Translations under genes and position numbers: made by a program
Assembly: GCA_023264135.1 (NCBI GenBank)
Contig: JALQSZ010000072.1
Span: forward strand, 1-7,518
DNA length: 7,518 bases
Source: Acidimicrobiales bacterium
GTDB taxonomy: Bacteria; Actinomycetota; Acidimicrobiia; Acidimicrobiales; Acidimicrobilacustridaceae
Reading direction: 5' to 3'
Shown here: positions 1-7,518 of the stretch, in pieces
Layout: each line of letters opens with the position of its first letter
How positions within the stretch are numbered: position 1 is the stretch's first letter
Notes under the pieces: generated by a model
Told to the model about the DNA's origin: nothing
Seen by the model: the letters and a program-made list of their open reading frames with translations, nothing else
The model's database searches: none

Positions 1-785
<785 letters not shown>

Positions 786-789
786 AGTC

Positions 790-3700
790 ATGGCAATGCT
801 TGACGTCAACACTTTTGATCAACTTCGTATCGGTCTTGCCACCGCGGATTCCATCCGTACGTGGTCGAACGGCGAAGTCAAGAAGCCAGAAACCATCAAC
901 TACCGCACGCTCAAGCCAGAGAAGGACGGCTTGTTCTGCGAAAAGATTTTCGGTCCACAAAAGGACTGGGAGTGCTACTGCGGTAAGTACAAGCGTGTCC
1001 GTTTCAAGGGCATCATTTGTGAACGCTGCGGCGTCGAAGTCACCCGCTCGAAGGTTCGCCGCGAGCGCATGGGTCACATCGAACTTGCTGCACCCGTCGT
1101 TCACATTTGGTATCTCCGCGGTACTCGTTCATGGCTCGCGTACCTCCTCATGGGTACCGAAGCTCGTGAAGAGATCAAGGCAAAGCAACTCGAAAAGGTC
1201 ATTTACTTCGCCGCCAACCTCGTTACCTGGGTTGACGACGAGCGTCGTCATGCCGACCTCGAATCACTCGAGCAAGACATGCTGGCCGAGAAGGACCTCA
1301 TCGAAAAGGACCTTCGTCTCGAACTCGATCGTCGCCACAAGGATCTCGAAGACGAGGTCAAGGGTCTTGAAAAGGAAGGCGCAAAAGACGCCGACATCAA
1401 GGCTCGTCAGCGCGCTGCCGATAAGGACCTTCAGTCCATTCGTGAGCGTTACGACATGGAGCGCGATCTTGTTGAGCGCGCGTTCGACGAGTTCAAGTCA
1501 CTCTTCGCACGCAAGATCATCGAAGACGAAATGCTTTGGCGTGAACTCGAAGATCGTTACGGCGAATACTTCGAAGGTGGCATGGGTGCAGAAGCGATCG
1601 CGAATCTGATCGATCGCATCGACCTCGATGCCGACGAGATTCGTCTGCGTGAGCAGATCGATCCCGCCGAGGGCGAGAAGCCTCTTTCTGCTCAGCGTAA
1701 GCAGAAGGCAATCAAGCGTCTCAAGATCGTCACCGCGTTCAACCGACGCGATGAAAACGGCCGTCGCATCAACGACCCTCGCGCAATGATCCTCGATGTC
1801 GTGCCGGTTATTCCGCCGGAACTTCGTCCGATGGTGCAGCTCGATGGTGGTCGTTTCGCGACCTCCGATCTCAACGACCTTTACCGTCGCGTGATCAACC
1901 GCAACAACCGTTTGAAGCGTCTTCTCGATCTCGGCGCACCCGAGATCATCGTGAACAACGAAAAGCGCATGCTTCAAGAAGCTGTCGACGCGTTGTTCGA
2001 CAACGGTCGTCGTGGTCGTCCGGTTACCGGTCCTGGTAACCGTCCACTCAAGTCACTCTCCGACATGCTCAAGGGCAAGCAGGGTCGCTTCCGTCAGAAC
2101 CTTCTCGGAAAGCGCGTCGATTACTCCGGCCGTTCGGTCATCGTGGTCGGCCCGACCCTCAAACTGCATCAGTGCGGTTTGCCGAAGCTCATGGCGCTCG
2201 AACTGTTCAAGCCGTTCGTCATGAAGAAGCTTGTCGACGCGGAACTTGCGCAGAACATCAAGTCAGCAAAGCGCATGGTTGAGCGTCGTCGTCCGCAGGT
2301 GTGGGACGTCCTCGAAGATGTCATCAAGGAACACCCGGTCATGTTGAACCGTGCTCCTACATTGCATCGTCTTGGTATCCAGGCCTTCGAGCCAGTGCTC
2401 GTTGAAGGCAAGGCCATTCAGATTCACCCGCTCGTTTGTGCAGCGTTCAACGCTGACTTCGACGGCGATCAGATGGCTGTCCACCTTCCGCTGTCAGCAG
2501 AAGCGCAGGCCGAAGCTCGCGTGCTCATGCTTTCGGCGAACAACATCCTTTCGCCGGCCGATGGTCGTCCGCTCGTCACCCCGACACAGGACATGATCAT
2601 TGGTGCGTACTACCTGACCGAAGAGGTCAATGGTGGTCCGGGCGAAGGTCGTGTGTTCCGCAACCTCGACGAGATCGAGCGTGCCTACGAAGCGGGCGAC
2701 ATCGATCTGCATTCGCTGATCCAGTACCGCCATCCCGATCACATCGTTGGTGAAGAGGCCGGTCGCAAGACCTACCGCACCACGACCGCTGGTCGCATCT
2801 TCTTCAATACCGCGTTGCCAAAGGGCTTCGAGTTCCAGAACGCGCGTATCGATAAGAAGGCAATGGGTCGCATCGTCGACGAACTTGCACACAACTACGA
2901 CAAGGCAGATGTGGCCGGAAGCCTCGACCGCATCAAGGACCTTTGCTACCGCTACGCGACCAAGTCCGGTCTCACCATCTCGATCGAAGACGTCAAGACG
3001 CCTGCGGTCAAGAAGGAAATTCTGGATCGTCACGAAAAGGAAGCAGAAAAGGTCGAGACCCAGTTCCGTCGCGGCATCATCACCGATGGTGAGCGTCGTC
3101 AGAAGGAAGTTGAGATCTGGACCACGGCAACCGACGAAGTTCGTGTTGCGATGGAAGCCAGCCTCAAGGAAGACAAGTTCAACCCGATCGACATGATGGT
3201 CGGTTCGGGTGCACGCGGAAACATGATGCAGGTTCGCCAGATCGCCGGTATGCGCGGTCTTGTGGCTAACCCTCGTGGCGACATGATTCCTCGTCCGATC
3301 AAGTCGAACTTCCGTGAAGGCCTCACGATGCTCGAGTACTTCATCGCGACTCCTGGTGCACGTAAGGGTCTTGTCGATACCGCTCTTCGTACCGCCGACT
3401 CCGGTTACCTCACCCGTCGACTCGTCGACGTTGCGCAGGAACTCATCATCAACGATGAAGATCCGTTCGCTTCTGGTGGCCCGGTTCGCGGTATCTGGAT
3501 CGAAGACATCGAACCTGATCGTCCCGGTAAGCGTGCGTGGCTCGAGACTCGTCTCTACAGCCGCACCCTGGCCGACGACGTCACGCTTTCCGATGGCACC
3601 GTTCTTTCCAAGGGCACCGTGCTTGGTGACGACGAAGTTGCACTTCTTCGTGACGACGCACAGGTCACCCGAGTTCGTGTGCTGTCACCGCTTACCGATG

Positions 3701-4887
3701 ATTCCGATCTCGGTGTGTCGGCGGCGTGTTACGGACTTTCACTTGCCACCGGCAAGCTGATCGAAGTTGGCGAAGCCGTTGGCGTTATCGCTGCACAGTC
3801 GATCGGTGAACCTGGCACACAGCTCACCATGCGTACCTTCCACACCGGTGGTGTTGCTGGTACCGACCTCGCCGGCGGTCTGCCGCGCGTTGTTGAGTTG
3901 TTCGAAGCTCGTAGCCCGAAGGGCAAGGCGACGCTCTCGCGCATCACTGGTGTTGTTCGTATCGGTGAAGACGAAGGCAAGGGTCGTGTCATCACGGTTG
4001 TTGCCGACGACGGCACCGAAGAGCAGTACATCGTTTCGGGTCTTGCTCGACTCGAGGTCACCGACGGACAGGAAATCGCTGCTGGCGATCCCATCGTCGA
4101 CGGTCCTCGCGATCCCAAAGAACTCATCGAGATCAAGGGTGTGCAGGAAACCCAGCAGTACCTCGTCACCGAGGTGCAGAAGGTGTACCGCGATCAGGGT
4201 GTGCCGATTCACGACAAGCACATCGAACTCATCGTTCGTCAGATGACGCGCAAGATCACCGTGCAGGAAGCGGGCGATTCCGATTTCCTTCCCGGCGAGC
4301 GCGTCGACTCCAAGGTGTACCGCGATGCCAGCCGTGCACTCGTGATGGAAGGCAAGCAGCCCGCCGAGGGTCGCCCCGAAATCATGGGTATCACCAAGGC
4401 CTCGCTTGCCACCGATTCGTGGTTGTCTGCAGCCTCGTTCCAGGAGACCACTCGTGTGCTCACCGAAGCCGCCATCGAATCCCGTTCGGATTCGTTGCTC
4501 GGCCTCAAGGAGAACATCATCATCGGCAAGCTCATCCCCGCCGGTACCGGCATGGGCAAGTACCGCGACATCTCCACCGCGGCACCCGAGTATCAGCCGA
4601 TGGAGTTCTGGTCATCAGGTGACGACGACGAAGCCGGCGATCTCGCCGACCTTCTTGCCACCCGCATGGCTGGCGATGTCATTGCCCCGGCTCCGGTCGA
4701 TCTCGATGAAATGGCCGCCCTGGCCGATGCCGCCGCTGAAGCAGCCATGGCTGCCGAAATGGTTGCCGGTGCGGGCGATCTTGCCGAGGCAGGCGAAGAG
4801 CTCCCCGATGCACAGATCATCGATCTTCCGGTGGCTGATGCCTCAGAAAACACTGAAGAAAGCGGCTCTTCCGAAGAGTCTCTGTAG
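790..4887 (+). CDS. rpoC: RNA polymerase beta' subunit, with degenerate second zinc site
   Basis: This encodes beta' (1365 residues), the catalytic largest subunit of RNA polymerase. The start at 790 is chosen from the Shine-Dalgarno position and the conserved beginning [16 protein letters not shown]. Visible parts in order: the N-terminal zinc finger with C62, C64, C77 and C80; a charged helical insert at about residues 154-237, typical of Actinobacteria; the lid/rudder/switch region with [20 protein letters not shown] and [16 protein letters not shown]; the Mg2+-binding catalytic motif NADFDGD at 554-560; the bridge helix at about 842-878; and the trigger loop with [11 protein letters not shown] (M1014, R1015, H1018). 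Two things are odd. Three of the four cysteines of the second zinc site are replaced (P892, the 967-970 region and S977; only C980 remains). An Ala-rich acidic tail of about 100 residues follows GKYRDI. The catalytic core is intact and the reading frame is unbroken, so the gene looks functional. It lies 4 nt after rpoB and is probably co-transcribed with it. Confidence 0.98.
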   Translation: MAMLDVNTFDQLRIGLATADSIRTWSNGEVKKPETINYRTLKPEKDGLFCEKIFGPQKDWECYCGKYKRVRFKGIICERCGVEVTRSKVRRERMGHIELAAPVVHIWYLRGTRSWLAYLLMGTEAREEIKAKQLEKVIYFAANLVTWVDDERRHADLESLEQDMLAEKDLIEKDLRLELDRRHKDLEDEVKGLEKEGAKDADIKARQRAADKDLQSIRERYDMERDLVERAFDEFKSLFARKIIEDEMLWRELEDRYGEYFEGGMGAEAIANLIDRIDLDADEIRLREQIDPAEGEKPLSAQRKQKAIKRLKIVTAFNRRDENGRRINDPRAMILDVVPVIPPELRPMVQLDGGRFATSDLNDLYRRVINRNNRLKRLLDLGAPEIIVNNEKRMLQEAVDALFDNGRRGRPVTGPGNRPLKSLSDMLKGKQGRFRQNLLGKRVDYSGRSVIVVGPTLKLHQCGLPKLMALELFKPFVMKKLVDAELAQNIKSAKRMVERRRPQVWDVLEDVIKEHPVMLNRAPTLHRLGIQAFEPVLVEGKAIQIHPLVCAAFNADFDGDQMAVHLPLSAEAQAEARVLMLSANNILSPADGRPLVTPTQDMIIGAYYLTEEVNGGPGEGRVFRNLDEIERAYEAGDIDLHSLIQYRHPDHIVGEEAGRKTYRTTTAGRIFFNTALPKGFEFQNARIDKKAMGRIVDELAHNYDKADVAGSLDRIKDLCYRYATKSGLTISIEDVKTPAVKKEILDRHEKEAEKVETQFRRGIITDGERRQKEVEIWTTATDEVRVAMEASLKEDKFNPIDMMVGSGARGNMMQVRQIAGMRGLVANPRGDMIPRPIKSNFREGLTMLEYFIATPGARKGLVDTALRTADSGYLTRRLVDVAQELIINDEDPFASGGPVRGIWIEDIEPDRPGKRAWLETRLYSRTLADDVTLSDGTVLSKGTVLGDDEVALLRDDAQVTRVRVLSPLTDDSDLGVSAACYGLSLATGKLIEVGEAVGVIAAQSIGEPGTQLTMRTFHTGGVAGTDLAGGLPRVVELFEARSPKGKATLSRITGVVRIGEDEGKGRVITVVADDGTEEQYIVSGLARLEVTDGQEIAAGDPIVDGPRDPKELIEIKGVQETQQYLVTEVQKVYRDQGVPIHDKHIELIVRQMTRKITVQEAGDSDFLPGERVDSKVYRDASRALVMEGKQPAEGRPEIMGITKASLATDSWLSAASFQETTRVLTEAAIESRSDSLLGLKENIIIGKLIPAGTGMGKYRDISTAAPEYQPMEFWSSGDDDEAGDLADLLATRMAGDVIAPAPVDLDEMAALADAAAEAAMAAEMVAGAGDLAEAGEELPDAQIIDLPVADASENTEESGSSEESL

Positions 4888-4897
4888 TCCCGGTTTC

Positions 4898-4928
4898 GGG
4901 GGGTTTGCCCAGAACGGGCTGACCCCCC
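4898..4928 (+). terminator. GC-rich hairpin after rpoC, attenuator or weak terminator
   Basis: A run of six G (4898-4903) pairs with six C (4923-4928), and inside it GCCC (4907-4910) pairs with GGGC (4916-4919) around the loop AGAAC. The three bases between the two helices can give one T-A pair, one G-T pair and one mismatch, making a nearly continuous 13-bp stem. It begins 11 nt after the rpoC stop. The bases after it (TAACCTTGCC) are not a U-run, so a classical intrinsic terminator is unlikely. Partial termination, a transcript-stabilising 3' end or a processing site are the plausible roles. The structure is read directly from the sequence; the function is inferred. Confidence 0.6.
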
Positions 4929-4946
4929 TAACCTTGCCCTCCGCTT

Positions 4947-4961
4947 CGGGGCCGGTCCCCG
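4947..4961 (+). other. Small hairpin in the rpsL leader
   Basis: CGGGG (4947-4951) pairs with CCCCG (4957-4961) around the 5-nt loop CCGGT, ending 17 nt before the rpsL Shine-Dalgarno sequence. GGGG 4948-4951 could instead pair with the six-C run of the preceding hairpin, so the two structures may compete. With five G-C pairs in GC-rich DNA the chance of coincidence is appreciable, so the confidence is low. Confidence 0.3.
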
Positions 4962-4978
4962 TCGCGATATGAACGCCA

Positions 4979-4984
4979 GAAAGG
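4979..4984 (+). promoter_or_regulatory. Shine-Dalgarno sequence for rpsL
   Basis: GAAAGG lies 6 nt upstream of GTG 4991. Its position supports this GTG as the rpsL start, which is also where the conserved S12 N-terminus ([11 protein letters not shown]) begins. No ATG lies in frame near this point. Confidence 0.75.
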
Positions 4985-4990
4985 TTCGTT

Positions 4991-5362
4991 GTGCCCACCA
5001 TTCAGCAGTTGGTCCGTAAGGGCCGCCAGTCGAAGCCCGCGAAGGGCAAGACCCCGGCCCTCAAGGGCGCTCCGCAGCGACGGGGCGTGTGCACGCGCGT
5101 CTACACGACCACACCGAAGAAGCCGAACTCCGCGCTCCGCAAGGTTGCCCGTGTTCGTTTGTCTTCGGGCATGGAAGTCACCGCCTACATCCCCGGTGAA
5201 GGACACAACCTTCAGGAACACAGCATCGTGCTCGTGCGCGGTGGACGTGTGAAGGACCTTCCGGGTGTGCGTTACAAGATCATCCGCGGCACCCTCGACA
5301 CCTCGGGTGTGCGCGATCGCAAGCAGGCCCGTAGCCGTTACGGCGCCAAGAAGGAAAGCTGA
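4991..5362 (+). CDS. rpsL: 30S ribosomal protein S12
   Basis: S12 (123 residues, normal length) sits at the decoding centre of the 30S subunit, where it helps check codon-anticodon pairing and takes part in translocation. The start is GTG. The sequence is typical throughout: [11 protein letters not shown] at the N-terminus, [20 protein letters not shown] in the middle, then [12 protein letters not shown] and [13 protein letters not shown], ending in [11 protein letters not shown]. The two lysines at which streptomycin-resistance substitutions usually arise, K43 (in TPKKPNS) and K88 (in RVKDLPG), are both wild type. D89, the aspartate next to K88 that is methylthiolated in E. coli, is also present. 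It heads the str gene group, 103 nt after rpoC and 1 nt before rpsG. That long upstream gap with hairpins suggests that polymerase and ribosomal genes can be expressed at different levels from a shared transcript, but no convincing promoter is visible there. Confidence 0.98.
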   Translation: MPTIQQLVRKGRQSKPAKGKTPALKGAPQRRGVCTRVYTTTPKKPNSALRKVARVRLSSGMEVTAYIPGEGHNLQEHSIVLVRGGRVKDLPGVRYKIIRGTLDTSGVRDRKQARSRYGAKKES

Positions 5363-5363
5363 T

Positions 5364-5834
5364 ATGCCTCGTAAGGGTCCCGCACCCCGCCGTGAACTGA
5401 TGCCCGATCCGATTTACCGATCGGTTGTCGTTACTCAGCTTGTCAACAAGGTCCTGCAGCGCGGCAAGCGCTCGACCGCCGAGCGCATTGTGTACGAAGC
5501 GCTCACCATGATCGAAGCAAAGACCGGCGCCGAGCCGATCTCAACGCTCAAGCGCGCGGTCGACAACGTGAAGCCGCAGCTCGAAGTTCGTAGCCGTCGC
5601 GTTGGTGGCGCCACCTACCAGGTGCCCGTCGAGGTTCGTCCCCGTCGCGCCAACACGCTCGCCATTCGCTGGATCGTGGGTTACTCACGTCAGCGTCGTG
5701 AGCGCACGATGGCGGAGCGTCTTGCGAACGAACTGATGGATGCCGCCAACGGTGTTGGTGCATCGATCAAGCGTCGTGAAGATCTTTACAAGATGGCCGA
5801 ATCCAACAAGGCGTTCGCTCACTACCGCTGGTAG
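5364..5834 (+). CDS. rpsG: 30S ribosomal protein S7
   Basis: S7 (156 residues, the usual bacterial length) binds the 3' major domain of 16S rRNA early in assembly of the 30S head and lies near the E-site tRNA. The sequence has the family's basic N-terminus ([15 protein letters not shown]), the [20 protein letters not shown] helix, the beta-hairpin region [16 protein letters not shown], and the C-terminal part with [22 protein letters not shown]. The start is ATG 5364. Its Shine-Dalgarno sequence AAGGAA (5351-5356) lies within the last codons of rpsL, and the rpsL stop ends at 5362, leaving a 1-nt gap that implies translational coupling. An in-frame extension upstream to 5265 only reads through rpsL in another frame and is not part of the protein. 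The stop is TAG. Confidence 0.98.
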   Translation: MPRKGPAPRRELMPDPIYRSVVVTQLVNKVLQRGKRSTAERIVYEALTMIEAKTGAEPISTLKRAVDNVKPQLEVRSRRVGGATYQVPVEVRPRRANTLAIRWIVGYSRQRRERTMAERLANELMDAANGVGASIKRREDLYKMAESNKAFAHYRW

Positions 5835-5856
5835 TTGCCACGTTGGTTCGTACCGA

Positions 5857-5877
5857 CGCCCCGCCTTGTGCGGGGCG
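5857..5877 (+). terminator. GC-rich hairpin between rpsG and fusA
   Basis: CGCCCCGC (5857-5864) pairs perfectly with GCGGGGCG (5870-5877) around the loop CTTGT, giving an 8-bp stem 22 nt after the rpsG stop. CGA 5854-5856 can add three pairs with TCG 5881-5883 if three bases bulge. The following bases (CCGTCGCGAAAC) contain no U-run, so this is better viewed as an attenuator, pause or mRNA-stabilising element than as a complete intrinsic terminator. The fold is seen in the sequence; the role is inferred. Confidence 0.6.
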
Positions 5878-5891
5878 CCGTCGCGAAACAT

Positions 5892-5929
5892 GCAGTTCCC
5901 CCCACTTCGTTCCTTTCCAACTTCCCTTG
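5892..5929 (+). other. Pyrimidine-rich leader stretch upstream of fusA
   Basis: Between the hairpin and the fusA Shine-Dalgarno sequence the RNA-like strand is dominated by C and T with very few G. Such unstructured C-rich RNA could keep the leader open for ribosomes or serve as a Rho loading site. No conserved protein-binding motif is recognised, so this is only a compositional description. Confidence 0.3.
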
Positions 5930-5957
5930 ACCGCCAGTCACACGACAGGACCTGACG

Positions 5958-7518
5958 ATGGCATCACGCCCGCATCCTCTTGATAAAACCCGCAACATCG
6001 GCATCATGGCCCACATCGATGCGGGTAAAACCACCACGACCGAGCGGATCCTCTATTACACCGGTAAGAACTACAAGATCGGTGAAGTGCACGACGGTGG
6101 CGCAACCATGGACTGGATGGTCCAGGAACAAGAGCGTGGAATCACCATCACCTCTGCTGCGACCACGTGCTTCTGGGAAGACCACCGCATCAACATCATC
6201 GACACCCCTGGCCACGTCGACTTCACCGTTGAAGTTGAGCGTTCACTTCGCGTGCTCGACGGCGCCGTCGCAGTGTTCGACGGTGTTGCTGGTGTTGAAC
6301 CGCAGACCGAAACGGTGTGGCGTCAGGCCAACAAATACAACGTTCCGCGTATTTGTTTCGTGAACAAGATGGACCGTCTCGGCGCTGACTTCTACGCCGC
6401 ACTCGACTCCATTAAGGATCGTCTTGAAGCCAACACCGCGGTGTTGCAGCTTCCGATCGGCGCTGAAGGTAACTACAAGGGCGTTGTCGACCTCGTCACC
6501 ATGGATGCACTTGTGTGGCTCGACGAAGAACTCGGCGCCAAGTGGGAGGTCCAAGAGATCCCCGCAGACATGAAGGACGATGCCGAGGCCTACCGCGCCG
6601 AACTCATCGAAACCGTTGCAACTGTCGATGAAAGCCTTCTCGAGAAGTTCATCGGCGAAGAAGAAATTTCTGTCGACGAACTTCGTGCCGCCATCCGTAA
6701 GGCAACGATCGCTGGCGACATCATCCCCGTTCTCAACGGCACCGCATTCAAGAACAAGGGCGTGCAGCCACTGCTCGACGCCGTTGTTTGGTACCTGCCG
6801 TCACCGCTTGATCTTCCGCCTGTGCAAGGCACGAGCCTCAAGGGCGATCAAGAAGTTGAGCGTCCGCCGTCAGACGACGCGCCGTTCGCTGCACTTGCGT
6901 TCAAGATCATGACCGACCCGCACGTCGGCAAGCTCACCTACTTCCGCGTGTACAGCGGCACCCTCGAAAAGGGTGGACAGGTGATGAATGCACGCACCAC
7001 GTCGAAGGAGCGCATCGGTCGTCTTCTCGAAATGCACGCGAACGATCGTCAGGATCTCGACGTTGCATTCGCTGGCGACATCATCGCCGGCATCGGTTTC
7101 AAGAACACCAAGACCGGCGACACGCTTTGCGATCCGTCCGCTCCGCTTGTTCTTGAAGAACTTGTCTTCCCTGAGCCCGTGATTCACGTTGCGGTGGAAC
7201 CAAAGACCAAGGCCGATCAAGACAAGATGTCGAAGGCGCTGTACTCACTCGCCGAAGAAGATCCGACCTTCCAGGTTCGTACCGACGAAGACACCGCGCA
7301 GACCGTGATCTCCGGAATGGGCGAGCTTCATCTCGAAGTTCTCGTCGATCGCATGCTTCGTGAATTCAAGGTCGATGCAACCGTTGGCAAGCCGCAGGTG
7401 GCCTACCGCGAGACCATCACCCAGACCGTCGAAAACGCGACCTACACCCATAAGAAGCAGTCGGGTGGTTCGGGTCAGTACGCCGAAGTCACCATCACGC
7501 TCGAGAACACGGGCCCCG
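5958..7518 (+). CDS. fusA: Elongation factor EF-G, N-terminal part (3' end outside window)
   Basis: EF-G is the GTPase that moves tRNAs and mRNA through the ribosome and, with RRF, recycles ribosomes. The window holds the first 520 codons of about 700, with an open frame to the edge. The start is ATG 5958, with AGGA at 5947-5950 placed 7 nt upstream. The GTPase domain is complete: P-loop AHIDAGKT (18-25), switch I with [14 protein letters not shown] (about 56-69), DTPGH (82-86) with the catalytic His 86, NKMD (136-139) for guanine recognition, and [10 protein letters not shown] in the G5 region. Domain II follows ([20 protein letters not shown] onward), then domain III with [16 protein letters not shown]. 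The sequence ends in the early part of domain IV after [14 protein letters not shown]. The position after rpsL-rpsG and the typical EF-G1 motifs identify the housekeeping fusA rather than an EF-G2 paralogue or a tetracycline-protection protein. tuf usually comes next but is outside the window. Confidence 0.97.
   Translation, partial: MASRPHPLDKTRNIGIMAHIDAGKTTTTERILYYTGKNYKIGEVHDGGATMDWMVQEQERGITITSAATTCFWEDHRINIIDTPGHVDFTVEVERSLRVLDGAVAVFDGVAGVEPQTETVWRQANKYNVPRICFVNKMDRLGADFYAALDSIKDRLEANTAVLQLPIGAEGNYKGVVDLVTMDALVWLDEELGAKWEVQEIPADMKDDAEAYRAELIETVATVDESLLEKFIGEEEISVDELRAAIRKATIAGDIIPVLNGTAFKNKGVQPLLDAVVWYLPSPLDLPPVQGTSLKGDQEVERPPSDDAPFAALAFKIMTDPHVGKLTYFRVYSGTLEKGGQVMNARTTSKERIGRLLEMHANDRQDLDVAFAGDIIAGIGFKNTKTGDTLCDPSAPLVLEELVFPEPVIHVAVEPKTKADQDKMSKALYSLAEEDPTFQVRTDEDTAQTVISGMGELHLEVLVDRMLREFKVDATVGKPQVAYRETITQTVENATYTHKKQSGGSGQYAEVTITLENTGP

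Noticed and set aside
3448..3741. Sequencing frameshift as the cause of the missing beta' cysteines
   Set aside because: The reading frame and conserved flanks are intact on both sides and between the two altered spots, and the replacements are in two separate places.
3729..4221. Long open frames on the minus strand opposite rpoC (146 and 160 codons)
   Set aside because: They lie wholly opposite a highly conserved gene, overlap each other, and show no recognisable protein family; they are by-products of codon bias in rpoC.
4934..4971. Possible promoter before rpsL (TTGCCC and GATATG)
   Set aside because: The spacing between the two boxes is 26 nt, far from the usual 16-18, and the region is occupied by a hairpin.
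4406..4972. 188-codon + strand frame spanning the rpoC end and the gap before rpsL
   Set aside because: It is out of frame with rpoC, its composition is dominated by Pro, Ser and Arg as expected of a shadow frame, and it has no homology that I recognise.
5117..5257. Streptomycin-resistance substitutions in S12
   Set aside because: K43 and K88 are both the wild-type lysines.
5927..5956. TTGACC as a -35 box for a fusA promoter
   Set aside because: A -10 box at normal spacing would fall on the Shine-Dalgarno sequence and start codon, and no TATAAT-like sequence is present there.

Overview
The window is a stretch of the universal bacterial RNA polymerase / str operon region, all on the + strand and almost fully coding: 3' part of rpoB (RNA polymerase beta), complete rpoC (beta'), complete rpsL (ribosomal protein S12), complete rpsG (S7) and the 5' part of fusA (elongation factor EF-G). 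rpoB is cut by the left edge and fusA by the right edge. There are no tRNAs, mobile elements, CRISPR arrays or signs of gene transfer.

The proteins read as actinobacterial. The beta C-terminus and most of beta' closely follow the mycobacterial sequences as I remember them, and beta' carries a long charged alpha-helical insert near its N-terminus of the kind typical of Actinobacteria. Base composition is only moderately GC-rich and several positions depart from mycobacteria. I therefore infer a deep or non-classical actinobacterium, perhaps an Acidimicrobiia-like aquatic lineage. That placement is an inference and was not tested by a search.

Layout: rpoB ends at 785 and rpoC starts 4 nt later at 790, so the two large polymerase subunits are tightly coupled. 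A 103-nt gap (4888-4990) separates rpoC from rpsL and holds a strong GC-rich hairpin plus a smaller one, neither followed by a U-run. rpsL and rpsG are 1 nt apart. A 123-nt gap (5835-5957) with another GC-rich hairpin and a pyrimidine-rich stretch precedes fusA. The genes supply transcription (beta, beta') and translation (S12 and S7 of the 30S subunit, EF-G for translocation), and they are probably co-transcribed with readthrough or attenuation at the two gaps.

The main surprise is in rpoC. The second zinc site of beta' (E. coli C814/C888/C895/C898) has lost three of its four cysteines, while the bridge helix, trigger loop and N-terminal zinc site are intact. Lesser oddities in the same protein are a replaced and lengthened loop where most bacteria have an SGN-type motif, and a tail of about 100 residues with 27 acidic residues and a single basic one.
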